DNA of 56,330 nucleotides from Paludibacteraceae bacterium (GCA_017551675.1 JAFZLC010000020.1:1-56330); one strand, 5' to 3'. Shown: positions 26,801-35,941, counted from the stretch's first letter. Translations and numbers: made by a program. The notes: a model not told the origin generated them from the letters alone.

Positions 26801-29800
26801 TGGATGGAATGAACGAGGATGGATACCTTGAGAATCCTGGAGATCGATGGGCTGGTATCATGAGAAAACTTGACAACACCAACTTTGAAAATTCCAACAT
26901 TGAATATTTGGAATTATGGTTGATGGACCCATTCATCTATAACGACATGAATACCACATCAGGTAAACTGGTGTTCAACTTAGGAAATATATCTGAAGAT
27001 ATTTTGAAAGATGGACGTAAAGCCTTCGAAAATGGATTGCCGACCACCCAAAACATGGCAGCTGTCGACTCCACTATTTGGGGCCGTGTTCCTCGTCTTA
27101 CTGCCATAACGACGTCCTTCGACAACGCTTATCTTGCTCAACAAGATTTAGGATTGGATGGCCTTTCGGATGAAGATGAGTTCAACTTTACTGAATCTTA
27201 TAGAAGATATGCGCAGGCTGTCAAAGAGAAGGTCAATTCAAGAGCAATCGCTAGATGGAATTCGGAAACATTTTCACCTCTCACCGACCCTGCTGGTGAT
27301 AACTTCCACTACTTCAGAGGAAGAGACTACGAAGAAAGAGAGGCGCACATCTTCGATTGCTATAAATACTACAACGGAACAGAAGGTAACTCAACCACCT
27401 CTTCTGAAAATGATTTCACCTCTACCGCTATCAACACACCTGACTGCGAGGACTTGAACAGAGATAACACTCTTAACGAAACCGAGCAATACTACGAATA
27501 TATCCTCGAAATCGACAAAGACTACTTTAAAAATGAGAACAGATGGGGAGAAAACTTCATTACCAACAAAGCAACTTCTGAAGTACTACTTAAAAACGGT
27601 ACGAAAGATACAATTACTTGGTATCAAATAAGAATTCCTATCAAAACCAACAAGAAACGTGCAGAAGGTAACATTTCCGATTTCAGATCCATCCGATACA
27701 TCCGTATGTATATGACAGGATTTGAAGAGGAAGAACACCTCCGTATCGGTGAATTACAACTCGTACGTACAGATTGGAGAATCTACGAGAAAAATGACAG
27801 ATTAGTGGAGAGCTCAATCGCTAGCAAACTGAAAGGTTCAGGTCGTATAGATATCTCATCTGTCTGCAAATACAATGATTCAAGTAAAAAACCAGTGGGT
27901 TATCAATTACCTCCACACATTAAACCTACATACGATCCTAGCCAACAACAAAGTACGGTAGAGGAGAATGAACAATCTATGGTTCTTCGTATTGATAGTT
28001 TGGAACCTAATGACATTCGTGCCGTATACAAAACCATTTCATTGGATACTCGTCAATATAAGAGATTCAAAATGTTTGTACACGCTGAAAAACTAATTGA
28101 CGGAGAGGATATTCCAGACAACAGAATTTATGCATTCGTTCGTTTAGGTTCTGATTTCACCGACAACTACTACGAATACAGGATACCTCTAAAAATAACC
28201 CCAGAAGGAGCCAACCTTGCAGAAACAGTATGGCCTGCTTCTAACAACTTTGATTTCGCATTCGAACAACTCACAAATCTGAAGCTAGAGAGAGATAAAA
28301 AGAAAAATGCGGGACAGGTGAAGTTTAATGAACGATACACCAAAATGGACGGACGAAACATGATGGCTGTCATCGGTTCTCCTTCATTCGGCGAAATATC
28401 TTCGCTCATGATTGGTATCGTAAACGAGGACGACGTTGACCATAGTGCAGAAATCTGGGTGAACGAGATGAGAATGTCTGGATTCGACGAAGATGGCGGT
28501 TGGGCTGCCGTAGCCAACTTAGGCGTCGTATTCTCTGATTTAGGATCTCTCACCATCGGAGGACAAGCAGAGACAACTGGATTCGGAAACATAGAGGACA
28601 ATGTCACAAGTAGAAACCAAGAGGACTACTACGAATACAACATTACAGCTGCTATTCAGTTAGGAAAGCTCTTCCCAGAAAAGGGAAAGGTTAACATGCC
28701 TTTCACTTATACGAGAACACATCAAATGTCACAACCTAAATATGATCCGCTTAACACAGACACTGAGCTGGACAAGACTCTCGACTATTACGATGACAAC
28801 AAAATAAAGGATTCTATAAAAGCCATGTCAAGAACGGACAAGGTATACCAAAGTTTCTCATTGAACAACGTACGCGTGGGCGTAGCAAGCAAAAAAGTAC
28901 CTATGCCTTATGATCCGGCTAACTTCTCATTCAGTTTAGGATATAACGAGACGAAGGAGACAAACCCAGACGTTGAATACGAAAAAATTAAAAACTACAA
29001 GGGAACATTCAACTATGTTTATTCCCTCAATCCAAAGCCAGTGGAACCATTCAAAAAGGTGAAATGGCTTAAATCCAACCATCTGAAACTAATCAAGGAT
29101 TTCAACTTCTATTACGCTCCTAAGAATGTATCATTCAGTACCTCCATGACTAGATACTATGAAGAGATACAAAATAGGAACTACAACTCTCCTATCATCA
29201 AAGATACCACATTCCAATATATGTCATTCGACAAAAATTGGCAATGGGACAGAACATCTAACATCAAGTGGGATTTAACCAGATCCTTGAAATTATCTTT
29301 CAGTTCTGCCATGAACTCCGAAATCGCTGAGATCATCAGTACTGATAACGAAGATGGCAATCGTCTTGTCAACATTCCAATTAACAAAGAATACCTCCAA
29401 GATATTGGTTACTTCGATTGGTATGAAAGATGGAAAGATACGGTATGGAGTAGTATAAAGAACTTTGGAGACCCTGTTGCCTATGAGCAAAAATTCTCTG
29501 CCTCTTATGCTCTTCCAATCAACAAATTACCACATTTGGATTGGATCACATCCAATGCTCAATACAGTGCAAACTACCAATGGGACAAAGGTGCTATCTT
29601 GACTTTAGGACAAGATCCTGTCACGGGTAACATCATCAACAATCAACGTAATTGGAGTGGCGACGTTCGCTTCAATTTTGAAACTCTGTACAACAAATTC
29701 CCATATTTAAAAGAATTGAACAGAAAGCTTCAAAAACCTACCAATTCGTTGAAATGGAAAGACGAAAATAAAGAGAAGAAAGAGAAAGATAACAAACCTA

Positions 29801-31416
29801 AAGTATACGAAAGGAAGAAACTCAGACTGAAAGCGGGTAACAAAACACGTATCAATCACCGACTCAACTCAGTGAAACTGATTGTGACTCTAACCGACAC
29901 TGGCGGAGTAAACGTTCCATTCAAATACAGCATTGTTGATCCAAACTCTATCTCCATCTCCACTAAGGCAGATTTCAACAATCTTGTTTTAACAATCAAA
30001 AACAATGAACGAGAAGACAATGCATTCGACAAAATACGTGATTACAGTGTCCGTTTCTTGATGTTAATTAGAAACTTCAATATTAACTATAGACAAACCG
30101 ACGCTCTTGAAGTAAACGGATATCGTCCATTCAGTGGATTCTTGGGTCAGGATAACGAAAAACCAGGATATGATTTCACATTCGGATTCTACAATGTGGA
30201 CAAATTCCTAAATCGAGCTTATAATGAAGATTCCTTGCTAATCATGAACGAAAACATCACCAACCCAATCGTTCATACAACCTCTCAGAACCTGACCGTT
30301 AAGTCGCTTTTGGAACCTATACCAGGACTGAAAATTGACTTGAATGCTTCATGGTTTAAGAATAACCAAGATGACATCTATTACATGTATGGTTATAAGG
30401 ACGGATGGAATTCACAAGATGTAGCAGGAAGTTTCTCTCGTACTTGCTTACCGATAAGAACGGCCTTTACAAAGAACACGGCAGAATCCAAAACCTTTGC
30501 TAAATTCTTGGAAAACAGAAACATTATTCAGAAAAGAATTTATAGCAAAGTAGGTTACGAAAATGCAAATGGAAAACCTAATTACGTAAGCAAAAGCAAC
30601 GCTGATGTTTTGATTCCTGCTTTCTATGCAGCATATATGGGCAAAGACGCCTCTACAACAGATTTGAATTTCGTTCCAGAAAGCAACATTCTGAAGATGG
30701 TCTCTTCCCTAATTCCTAACTGGAAGTTGACATGTGATGCTCTTATGAAGATTCCACAAATCAAAAAGAAGTTTAAGTCATTCAACATCAACCATACATA
30801 TAAGTGTACATATAATATAGCTGCCTACAGATCAATGACTGATTGGATTGGCATATATGGAGATGACGTTTACGGAATCAATGGAGAAAATGAGGACTTC
30901 AATTTCATCACTTCACACTATGAAGTAAATACAGTGAGCATCAGTGAACAATTCTCCCCTCTATTTGGAATTGATGCAAGTTTAAAGAACAATCTTTCTC
31001 TTAAATTTGAGGTGAAGAAGTCACGTAACATACAACTAGACATTCCTGGAAACCAGATTCTAGAGTCTGGTAATATGGAGTATGTCTTTGGTGGTGGATA
31101 TCGATTCGATGATATCGGTATGATCATCAAGGTTGGAAAGAATCAGAAAAAAATTAAAAACGACTTGAATCTACGCGGAGACGTTGGATTCAAAAATACT
31201 GATGCATACATCCGTGTAATTGATGATGAATATTCTCAATTAAGTAGCGGACTACGATCTCTTACCATTAAGCTCTCTGCCGATTATGTTTTAAGCGAGA
31301 GATTAAATGTGAAATTATACTATGATTGCAAATCCAGCACGCCAAAGGTATCTGAAGGCTACCCAACAGTCACCAACGACTTCGGAATTGCATTTAAAAT
31401 TAATTTAACCAGATAA
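23839..31416 (+). CDS. sprA: Type IX secretion system outer membrane translocon SprA/Sov
   Basis: 2525 aa, the size expected for SprA, the very large beta-barrel that forms the T9SS pore. TTG 23839 must be the start: an in-frame stop lies at 23830 and only this start gives the signal peptide MEKSLKYIAIVFVLLCSIVALSGYAQ. Recognisable family segments include the early FNFDPKIQLSATGSVGDKINFNMNYNTEASF, LINLGYKGDEDDILQRVEAGDVSLPLSSSLI and SYIDDFEGAESSINI, and the barrel end DFGIAFKINLTR. It exports proteins carrying C-terminal sorting domains such as the two xylanases at 36128 and 38930. It is likely co-transcribed with ruvA, a neighbourhood I remember from other Bacteroidetes. Confidence 0.95.
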   Translation: MEKSLKYIAIVFVLLCSIVALSGYAQRPAGRMSLNPRARTAQPATNQAEKVEAPQSGRTDTMKGLKFPVKSTEVVTYDNLLEQSAIDLKDPSNMSSEVEYDPTTGYYIFHNRVGDMDIATPFVLSEDEYRSYALQQSMNQYWAEKAKTNTDGGNKFTFSDVQIGLGKKGEDVFGPGGVQLKTQGSVDLDFGFTISKRDNPTISERNRINSMFNFDPKIQLSATGSVGDKINFNMNYNTEASFDADKKLINLGYKGDEDDILQRVEAGDVSLPLSSSLISGSTDLFGIRTDLQFGKLKISAIASQQNSTRKTISTDGAQTTKFELVPTKYEENKHFFLSTYFYDHYDEWAKNAPNPQSGIIINKVEVWVTNTSSSSANYTTRNIVALTDIGETYDADGKSENAPDNNNGDLYKQLSSNQNIRDIQTVSHALNTATYNGNNLESAKDYEILNSARLLSESEYTLNPELGYISLRSTTSSDHIIAVAYEYSKGGKKYRVGELTTTTSDSTKTSSQNIIVKLLKSTIPTPSNKKLWNLSMRNIYSLGAFNIQQDNFKVEIKYYFQSDSLTAYLNYIPTLNNKNLLQILNMDRLNKRQNAMPDGYFDYIPGYTVNPSTGRIIFLSTRPFDTGIKNGYGNLPNIDKYTYPELYDSTLTVAQQYTEKNKYIITGEYSSSSGSEIRLGVTNVARGSVRVTAGGRTLTEGTGYTVDYNLGIVKILDETALASNSPINVSLESESFFSTQRKSLVGVNAEYVFSDKFSLGSTLLHLTERPLTSKVSLGNEPLSNTIWGMNGTYKTDWQWLTNAIDKLPLINAKAPSSFALSGEFAQLIPGHCRDINQDDDKSGISYIDDFEGAESSINIKNPSSWALASTPKVTSGPLYSKHFIRENDSYWGKYLDPVKLSYIGYGLNRSHMAWYYIDQIFTSEHTKNSTPSYIKANKDDILSNHYVRQTHETEIYLDKDFSNLESTTLQTLHLHYYPKERGAYNLDVDGMNEDGYLENPGDRWAGIMRKLDNTNFENSNIEYLELWLMDPFIYNDMNTTSGKLVFNLGNISEDILKDGRKAFENGLPTTQNMAAVDSTIWGRVPRLTAITTSFDNAYLAQQDLGLDGLSDEDEFNFTESYRRYAQAVKEKVNSRAIARWNSETFSPLTDPAGDNFHYFRGRDYEEREAHIFDCYKYYNGTEGNSTTSSENDFTSTAINTPDCEDLNRDNTLNETEQYYEYILEIDKDYFKNENRWGENFITNKATSEVLLKNGTKDTITWYQIRIPIKTNKKRAEGNISDFRSIRYIRMYMTGFEEEEHLRIGELQLVRTDWRIYEKNDRLVESSIASKLKGSGRIDISSVCKYNDSSKKPVGYQLPPHIKPTYDPSQQQSTVEENEQSMVLRIDSLEPNDIRAVYKTISLDTRQYKRFKMFVHAEKLIDGEDIPDNRIYAFVRLGSDFTDNYYEYRIPLKITPEGANLAETVWPASNNFDFAFEQLTNLKLERDKKKNAGQVKFNERYTKMDGRNMMAVIGSPSFGEISSLMIGIVNEDDVDHSAEIWVNEMRMSGFDEDGGWAAVANLGVVFSDLGSLTIGGQAETTGFGNIEDNVTSRNQEDYYEYNITAAIQLGKLFPEKGKVNMPFTYTRTHQMSQPKYDPLNTDTELDKTLDYYDDNKIKDSIKAMSRTDKVYQSFSLNNVRVGVASKKVPMPYDPANFSFSLGYNETKETNPDVEYEKIKNYKGTFNYVYSLNPKPVEPFKKVKWLKSNHLKLIKDFNFYYAPKNVSFSTSMTRYYEEIQNRNYNSPIIKDTTFQYMSFDKNWQWDRTSNIKWDLTRSLKLSFSSAMNSEIAEIISTDNEDGNRLVNIPINKEYLQDIGYFDWYERWKDTVWSSIKNFGDPVAYEQKFSASYALPINKLPHLDWITSNAQYSANYQWDKGAILTLGQDPVTGNIINNQRNWSGDVRFNFETLYNKFPYLKELNRKLQKPTNSLKWKDENKEKKEKDNKPKVYERKKLRLKAGNKTRINHRLNSVKLIVTLTDTGGVNVPFKYSIVDPNSISISTKADFNNLVLTIKNNEREDNAFDKIRDYSVRFLMLIRNFNINYRQTDALEVNGYRPFSGFLGQDNEKPGYDFTFGFYNVDKFLNRAYNEDSLLIMNENITNPIVHTTSQNLTVKSLLEPIPGLKIDLNASWFKNNQDDIYYMYGYKDGWNSQDVAGSFSRTCLPIRTAFTKNTAESKTFAKFLENRNIIQKRIYSKVGYENANGKPNYVSKSNADVLIPAFYAAYMGKDASTTDLNFVPESNILKMVSSLIPNWKLTCDALMKIPQIKKKFKSFNINHTYKCTYNIAAYRSMTDWIGIYGDDVYGINGENEDFNFITSHYEVNTVSISEQFSPLFGIDASLKNNLSLKFEVKKSRNIQLDIPGNQILESGNMEYVFGGGYRFDDIGMIIKVGKNQKKIKNDLNLRGDVGFKNTDAYIRVIDDEYSQLSSGLRSLTIKLSADYVLSERLNVKLYYDCKSSTPKVSEGYPTVTNDFGIAFKINLTR

Positions 31417-31457
31417 AATATTCAATTACAGAATTTAAATACAAAAAAATTTAAGTC

Positions 31458-32372
31458 ATGAAACACTCATCACTATTTTTAAGTTGTTGCATACTTTCCT
31501 TATGTATGTTGTCTAGTTGTAACAATGATTCATCTAAAGTATTTGAGGGATGTTCGATCACACAAAAACCAGAATTTCCAACAATTGAACCAGTGAATGG
31601 AAATGGTGGTTTTAATATTGACTATTGTAATGACCTTACCCCAAATATTAGCCTCTTAGATTTCAACAATGCTGACACAATCAGATTGTCAGGATGGGCT
31701 ATCGACCAAAACAACAATACAGAGCTAAAAGACATTGTTCTACATATTGGAGAAAATTATATCAAAGCAAACTACGGCAAACCAAGAACAGATGTAAAAG
31801 AAGTGCTTGGGTGTTCTTCTGAGAATGTTGGTTTCAGTTTTTCATTCTCAAAAGAATTATTAACCGATCAAACAGGTTTCGTTGCTAATCAAATCGAAAT
31901 AATCAAAATTACCAAAGATGGGAAAGCTTACTCCCCTATCAAATTTGATTTAAGGAAAAACGCCACCATTCCTACCCTTACAGAACGCATTAGAAATGAA
32001 GAGTATGCCAATGGAGGTATTTATGTTGACTCTTATACAAATGGGACAAGCACTATCCATATAAAGGATTATGCACAATTAACAATGATCACTATTTATG
32101 GATGGGCATTCGACACAGAGGCAAAAGCAAAATTAGACAACCTCTATTTGAAATTAGGCAATAACATCTTTACTGCCACATTCGCAGAAAGACCAGATGT
32201 TCAAACTGCTTTCGGATTAGAAGAAAACAATGTTGGATTTATATGTGAGATTCCTGCTTATTTATTAAAAAAGGCAAATGGCGAATTTATCGACAAGATT
32301 GATTTCATCGGTATTAGCCACTCTGGAGAATTCATATACAATCCTAAGACATATTATCTATTAATAGAATAA
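31458..32372 (+). CDS. Lipoprotein with two GWA-type beta repeats
   Basis: 304 aa. Lipoprotein signal with lipobox LSSC, Cys21. The mature part has two homologous halves, about residues 75-160 and 211-295: IRLSGWAIDQNNNTELKDIVLHIG against ITIYGWAFDTEAKAKLDNLYLKLG, and RTDVKEVLGCSSENVGFSFSF against RPDVQTAFGLEENNVGFICEI. The pattern SGWAxD...GxxxxA.YG..RPDV...FG....GF is a domain I have seen in surface and polysaccharide-related proteins without a firm function. It begins 42 bp after sprA with no terminator or clear promoter between, so it may be co-transcribed with the translocon. The terminator at 32405-32444 ends it. Confidence 0.7.
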   Translation: MKHSSLFLSCCILSLCMLSSCNNDSSKVFEGCSITQKPEFPTIEPVNGNGGFNIDYCNDLTPNISLLDFNNADTIRLSGWAIDQNNNTELKDIVLHIGENYIKANYGKPRTDVKEVLGCSSENVGFSFSFSKELLTDQTGFVANQIEIIKITKDGKAYSPIKFDLRKNATIPTLTERIRNEEYANGGIYVDSYTNGTSTIHIKDYAQLTMITIYGWAFDTEAKAKLDNLYLKLGNNIFTATFAERPDVQTAFGLEENNVGFICEIPAYLLKKANGEFIDKIDFIGISHSGEFIYNPKTYYLLIE

Positions 32373-32404
32373 ATTGTTTCGAAAGGAAATTTAGCAAAAC
32401 AATG

Positions 32405-32444
32405 AATGAGGGGTGTCTAAACCATGGTTTAGACACCCCTCATT
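32405..32444. terminator. Bidirectional terminator, perfect 40-bp palindrome
   Basis: AATGAGGGGTGTCTAAACCA followed directly by its exact reverse complement, with T-rich sequence on the right and A-rich on the left. It sits between the converging lipoprotein gene and the 32507 gene and can serve both. Confidence 0.85.
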
Positions 32445-32506
32445 TATATATGACATTCTCCACTCTGCAGAATCCTGTGTTTACCTTTGTTTGTGTCAGA
32501 GAATGT

Positions 32507-32896
32507 CTATTTTTTTCTAATCCATGATATCAACCCAACAATACCTGTAAGGAAAAGGAAAAGCGCAGCACCAAACATGATAATATTAAGAATTGCTATT
32601 CTTCCTGCCTTTAACGTTTCTCCAAACAATATAATAGACAAAAGAAAGAGTACAATTCCACCCACAATTCTCATAATCGAACTATTTCTTTTTGAGACTA
32701 GAGCTTCGGCTTCTTTTTGTTTTTTGATTTTCTTGTCTTCTTTTTTCAAACAATCTAAAACCAGTCTCTGCTGCTCTGGAGTAAAATCCAGTTTATTTAG
32801 TGAATTAATTAAGTCACGAGAAGGAATACCATCTTGTCTTCTTTTAACAAAATAGTCAACCACCTCTTCATTTGTCATTTCCGAAAAATTCTTCAT
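32507..32896 (-). CDS. Small membrane protein, unknown function
   Basis: 129 aa from ATG 32896 (MKNFSEMTNEEVVDYFVKRRQDGIP). The N-terminal 70 residues are soluble, helical and charged (FTPEQQRLVLDCLKKEDKKIKKQKEAEALVSKR); two membrane segments follow (IMRIVGGIVLFLLSIILFG and ILNIIMFGAALFLFLTGIVGLISW). The longer frame, starting at 33019, overlaps the acyltransferase gene and the promoter at 32929 and is not used. I do not recognise the family. Confidence 0.65.
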   Translation of the reverse strand: MKNFSEMTNEEVVDYFVKRRQDGIPSRDLINSLNKLDFTPEQQRLVLDCLKKEDKKIKKQKEAEALVSKRNSSIMRIVGGIVLFLLSIILFGETLKAGRIAILNIIMFGAALFLFLTGIVGLISWIRKK

Positions 32897-32928
32897 ATAC
32901 TTTCTTTTATTTGGTTTATTAATAAAAA

Positions 32929-32936
32929 CAAATGTA
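32929..32936 (-). promoter_or_regulatory. -7 element for the 32896 gene
   Basis: Minus strand TACATTTG, 32 bp before the ATG. Confidence 0.5.
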
Positions 32937-32988
32937 TGAAAAATTTTCTGAGAAAACCACAATAAAAAGTTGTTACTTTGCCATTTCT

Positions 32989-34029
32989 CTAGTTGATAGA
33001 AATATGACCTTCCATCCAACTCATCATGTTTTTTTGAACAGGAATAACGAATTTATATGTCAAGAACATCAATAGAATGCAATAGAAATAAGCAGTTATC
33101 GGACTAGGGAACTGCAACTCCAGACCAACTAATCCCATCAAACTGGGAACAACCATCTTCATTATCAACTCATTGCCACACAAATACAATGTATTCATAC
33201 CACACAAGTTAAATACTTCCACCCCTTCAAATAGTTTAGATAGGCATAATATGCACATAATAATCAAGCACGGCCAGATAACCACTATATTCAACTCTCT
33301 ATAAACTGGATGGGAGGCCACTAGTGCATACAATTCAGAATGCTCGATTAACAAAGCTTCAGCTTGCCCGAAAACCGCAATGGTATAAACAACAGATACG
33401 AGAGCAACAGCCAACCATGAAATTTTTTTCTTCCTTGTATCCAACAAAAACCAATTGCGCAAATAGGGATAGAAGACAAAACCTAATGCGTAATAAAATA
33501 TATAAAACATGGCACTGTCTATATTCCATGCCCACTTTGGCTCCAACATAGGTCTATGAGGCAAAGCATACTCACTTATCAATAGAAAACCCACAGACAA
33601 AGCCAAAACAATCCATTTGTTTTTTAATTTGCATAGAACCCTGAAAAAGATTTGGATGACAAACAAACATGTAAAGAACCATAGAGTACCAACATATGGC
33701 AAATTCCTCAGTTCTCCATAAACAATAGCATTTCGAAGTGTCTGAAATGGAGCTAATATACTTACATCTTGGAGCAACTGCACCAGCATGACAAAAAGAA
33801 CAAACAAGAACGTAGGCAACAATATTCTTTTTACCTTCAATCGAACATAATCAAAGAAAGTGATGTCTTTCTGATACGTCTCCGTACATCCTGCCAAAAA
33901 GAAGAACAGAGGAACAATGAATTTAAAGAAGAAAATATATGCCGATCCTATACTTTCCCCCATGTGTACTGAATAAATCCCAAAGATACCCAAACAACGA
34001 GCGACGTCAATCCATTTTTCCCTATTCAT
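32989..34029 (-). CDS. Acyltransferase 3 family membrane protein
   Basis: 346 aa with about ten membrane segments. The start MNREKWIDVARCLGIFGIYSVHMGES contains the family pattern with the catalytic-type His (H23 region), followed by FKFIVPLFFFLAGC and FFDYVRLKVKRILLPTF. Such proteins O-acetylate or otherwise acylate surface polysaccharides or other envelope sugars. ATG 34029 is chosen over ATG 34059, which would start inside the terminator of the upstream gene. No promoter fits between that terminator and the start, so expression may rely on read-through from the omega-subunit gene. Confidence 0.8.
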   Translation of the reverse strand: MNREKWIDVARCLGIFGIYSVHMGESIGSAYIFFFKFIVPLFFFLAGCTETYQKDITFFDYVRLKVKRILLPTFLFVLFVMLVQLLQDVSILAPFQTLRNAIVYGELRNLPYVGTLWFFTCLFVIQIFFRVLCKLKNKWIVLALSVGFLLISEYALPHRPMLEPKWAWNIDSAMFYIFYYALGFVFYPYLRNWFLLDTRKKKISWLAVALVSVVYTIAVFGQAEALLIEHSELYALVASHPVYRELNIVVIWPCLIIMCILCLSKLFEGVEVFNLCGMNTLYLCGNELIMKMVVPSLMGLVGLELQFPSPITAYFYCILLMFLTYKFVIPVQKNMMSWMEGHISIN

Positions 34030-34040
34030 ACCGTAACGTA

Positions 34041-34072
34041 AAAAAAAGGTCACCCTCACCGGATGACCTTCC
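34041..34072 (-). terminator. Terminator after the omega-subunit gene
   Basis: On the minus strand AAGGTCA, an 11-nt loop, TGACCTT, then a run of seven or more T. It lies only 12 bp upstream of the acyltransferase ATG. Confidence 0.7.
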
Positions 34073-34084
34073 GAAATATATTAA

Positions 34085-34417
34085 TTAAAATTTTGCCTTG
34101 TCCTTCAACGGATTTCTATAGTAAATCTTTCCTTCGATATACTCTTGAGTTGCAATCAACGTAGGCTTTGGTAATTTTTCATAAAAACGAGAAATCTCAA
34201 TTTGTTCTCTATTTTCGAATACCTCCTCCAAGTTATCGTTGTAAGAAGCAAATTCCTGTAATTTCTTCTCCAACTCACTCTTCATTTCAATGCTGATTTG
34301 ATTGGCACGTCTTGCAATAATATTTACAGTTTCATAAACATTGCCCGTATCTGCACACAACGAGTTCATATCTCGTGTAATCGTGTTAGTAGGAGCATTT
34401 ACTTTCTTGTAATCCAT
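34085..34417 (-). CDS. rpoZ: RNA polymerase omega subunit (Rpb6-like), Bacteroidetes type
   Basis: 110 aa. MDYKKVNAPTNTITRDMNSLCADTGNVYETVNIIARRANQIS matches the Bacteroidetes omega/Rpb6 family, with the helical AxRANQI region that contacts beta-prime. It promotes assembly of RNA polymerase. It lies 16 bp after bamD; bamD-rpoZ is a usual Bacteroidetes pair, often followed by a DUF4293 gene, which is not seen here. Confidence 0.88.
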   Translation of the reverse strand: MDYKKVNAPTNTITRDMNSLCADTGNVYETVNIIARRANQISIEMKSELEKKLQEFASYNDNLEEVFENREQIEISRFYEKLPKPTLIATQEYIEGKIYYRNPLKDKAKF

Positions 34418-34433
34418 AATTAATTATATTTTA

Positions 34434-35282
34434 TTACTTTTTATTGTTTTCTTCTGTTGTCTTATTTTTATCTAAGAAATGTCGAGAGCGTTCCAAAAAC
34501 TTTTTAGCCTCCTTTAGGTGGTCACTTTCTGGAAAATCTCTGACGAAATTGTAATACTCATCAACTGTATCTCTAAAGCGATCCTCCCTTTTTGTCTCAA
34601 CGCTCTTCACTGCCTGCATGTACTTAGATTTTAATATAAGGAAGGATAACTCTTCTTTATACTGAGTATCAGGAAACTTCTTCAATGCATTTGTAGCAGT
34701 CACCACAGCCGATAGGTAATTATTACCCATGTAATCGCCCAAATCGTAATACAACTTTGCACTCAAGTATTCCTTTTCTGCAAGTTTCTCCCGCATATCC
34801 TTTATCATATCTAGCACTCTCGGCAATTTCTCACTATTGGGATACATCTGTGAGAAATTCAAGAACTCATCTATCGCCTTCTGTGTACTCGACTGATCCA
34901 ACTTCACATCAGGCGAATCTAAATAGTAGCAATATGCCACATGATATCTGGCCTCCTCTGCATAGGTACCAGATGGATAACCTTTGCAATATGTTGAAAA
35001 GTAACTCTTCGCCATAACATAGTCCTTATTCTTGAAATAAGCCATTGCCATTGTAAATAAGCCCTTCTCACCTTTTTCCGTACCTCTAAAAGTAGGAACC
35101 GTAGCTTCCAACAAAGTGGCCGCCTTTATATAATCCTCCTTCTCGTAGTATTCAAAAGCCTTATCATACTTCAACTGCGCATCACCGCTCTTTGTGATCT
35201 TTGTGTACTCGCCACAAGAAGTCATCAAAGAACCCATCATTATCGCCAAAGTAACTATCTTATACGAAAATCTCATGCTCAT
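34434..35282 (-). CDS. bamD: Outer membrane protein assembly factor BamD
   Basis: 282 aa lipoprotein: signal MSMRFSYKIVTLAIMMGSLMTSC with lipid-attachment Cys23. The mature part is a series of TPR helices (LKYDKAFEYYEKEDYIKAATLLEA, YVMAKSYFSTYCKGYPSGTYAEEARYHVAYCYY, KAIDEFLNFSQMYPNSEKLPRVL). BamD is a core part of the BAM complex that inserts beta-barrels, which would include SprA and the Wza-like channel's partners. A full promoter precedes it at 35327-35297. Confidence 0.93.
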   Translation of the reverse strand: MSMRFSYKIVTLAIMMGSLMTSCGEYTKITKSGDAQLKYDKAFEYYEKEDYIKAATLLEATVPTFRGTEKGEKGLFTMAMAYFKNKDYVMAKSYFSTYCKGYPSGTYAEEARYHVAYCYYLDSPDVKLDQSSTQKAIDEFLNFSQMYPNSEKLPRVLDMIKDMREKLAEKEYLSAKLYYDLGDYMGNNYLSAVVTATNALKKFPDTQYKEELSFLILKSKYMQAVKSVETKREDRFRDTVDEYYNFVRDFPESDHLKEAKKFLERSRHFLDKNKTTEENNKK

Positions 35283-35296
35283 AATTATAGATTTTG

Positions 35297-35327
35297 CAAA
35301 GTTAGGTATTTCAAACCAAATAACAAA
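35297..35327 (-). promoter_or_regulatory. Promoter of bamD-rpoZ
   Basis: Minus strand TTTG (35327-35324), 19 bp, TAACTTTG (35304-35297): full Bacteroidetes consensus, about 15 bp before ATG 35282. Confidence 0.75.
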
Positions 35328-35384
35328 AAAGATTCTTCATTATCTTTCCCCTCATTTTTTATTCCTCTTGTCAACTAAACAAAA

Positions 35385-35415
35385 AAGGAAGAATGCCATA
35401 ACGACACTCTTCCTT
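35385..35415 (-). terminator. Terminator after DUF5606 gene
   Basis: AAGGAAGA...TCTTCCTT stem, with an extra TG/CA pair past a mismatch, followed on the minus strand by TTTTTTG. It separates the DUF5606 gene from the bamD promoter. Confidence 0.75.
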
Positions 35416-35437
35416 ATTCTTTTTCTCAATTCAAATC

Positions 35438-35860
35438 TTATTCTTTATTCTCCTCATCTTTACGGACATCCGATTCGAAATCGTCACGTCCTGCTTCAAC
35501 CAAGATATTATACCATGTGATTAACTTCTTGATATCAGAAGAATATACTCTTTCTCTATCATATGTTGGAAGAACAGCAGCAAGGTAGTCTGAAAGCGTC
35601 TTTGAATCGGCCTTCTTTGCATCGAATGGAACTAACTTACCCTCTTCTTTTTTCTTCATGGCTACAAAAACTTCTGCTAAAGGAACCTCTCCTTCTTGTG
35701 TATACATTGCAATATCTCCTAAAGAAAGTATCTTCTCATTCGTATATGCAGGAAGTTTCTTATGGTCTGTCAACGATTCAACAATCAACATGTTTTTACC
35801 CTGCGAAACCAATTCAAACAATCCGGACTTGCCAGATATTGATAAAATTTTCTTTAACAT
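35438..35860 (-). CDS. DUF5606 domain protein
   Basis: 140 aa. MLKKILSISGKSGLFELVSQGKNMLIVESLTDHKKLPAYTNEKILSLGDIAMYT is the typical start of the DUF5606 family, a widespread Bacteroidetes cytosolic protein of unknown function; the C-terminal half (DYLAAVLPTYDRERVYSSDIKKLITWYNIL) resembles a small helical domain. The tail is acidic. Confidence 0.85.
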   Translation of the reverse strand: MLKKILSISGKSGLFELVSQGKNMLIVESLTDHKKLPAYTNEKILSLGDIAMYTQEGEVPLAEVFVAMKKKEEGKLVPFDAKKADSKTLSDYLAAVLPTYDRERVYSSDIKKLITWYNILVEAGRDDFESDVRKDEENKE

Positions 35861-35941
35861 ATCTACTTCAATTTTTCATTTTGATTTGCAAAAGAAACAA
35901 AAACATTTCTATTGACCAATTTGAAAAAACAGAAAAAAAAC

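Noticed and set aside
28170-28607. 145-codon minus-strand frame inside sprA
   Set aside because: Antisense shadow of a conserved translocon gene; Ser/Pro-rich composition without motif.
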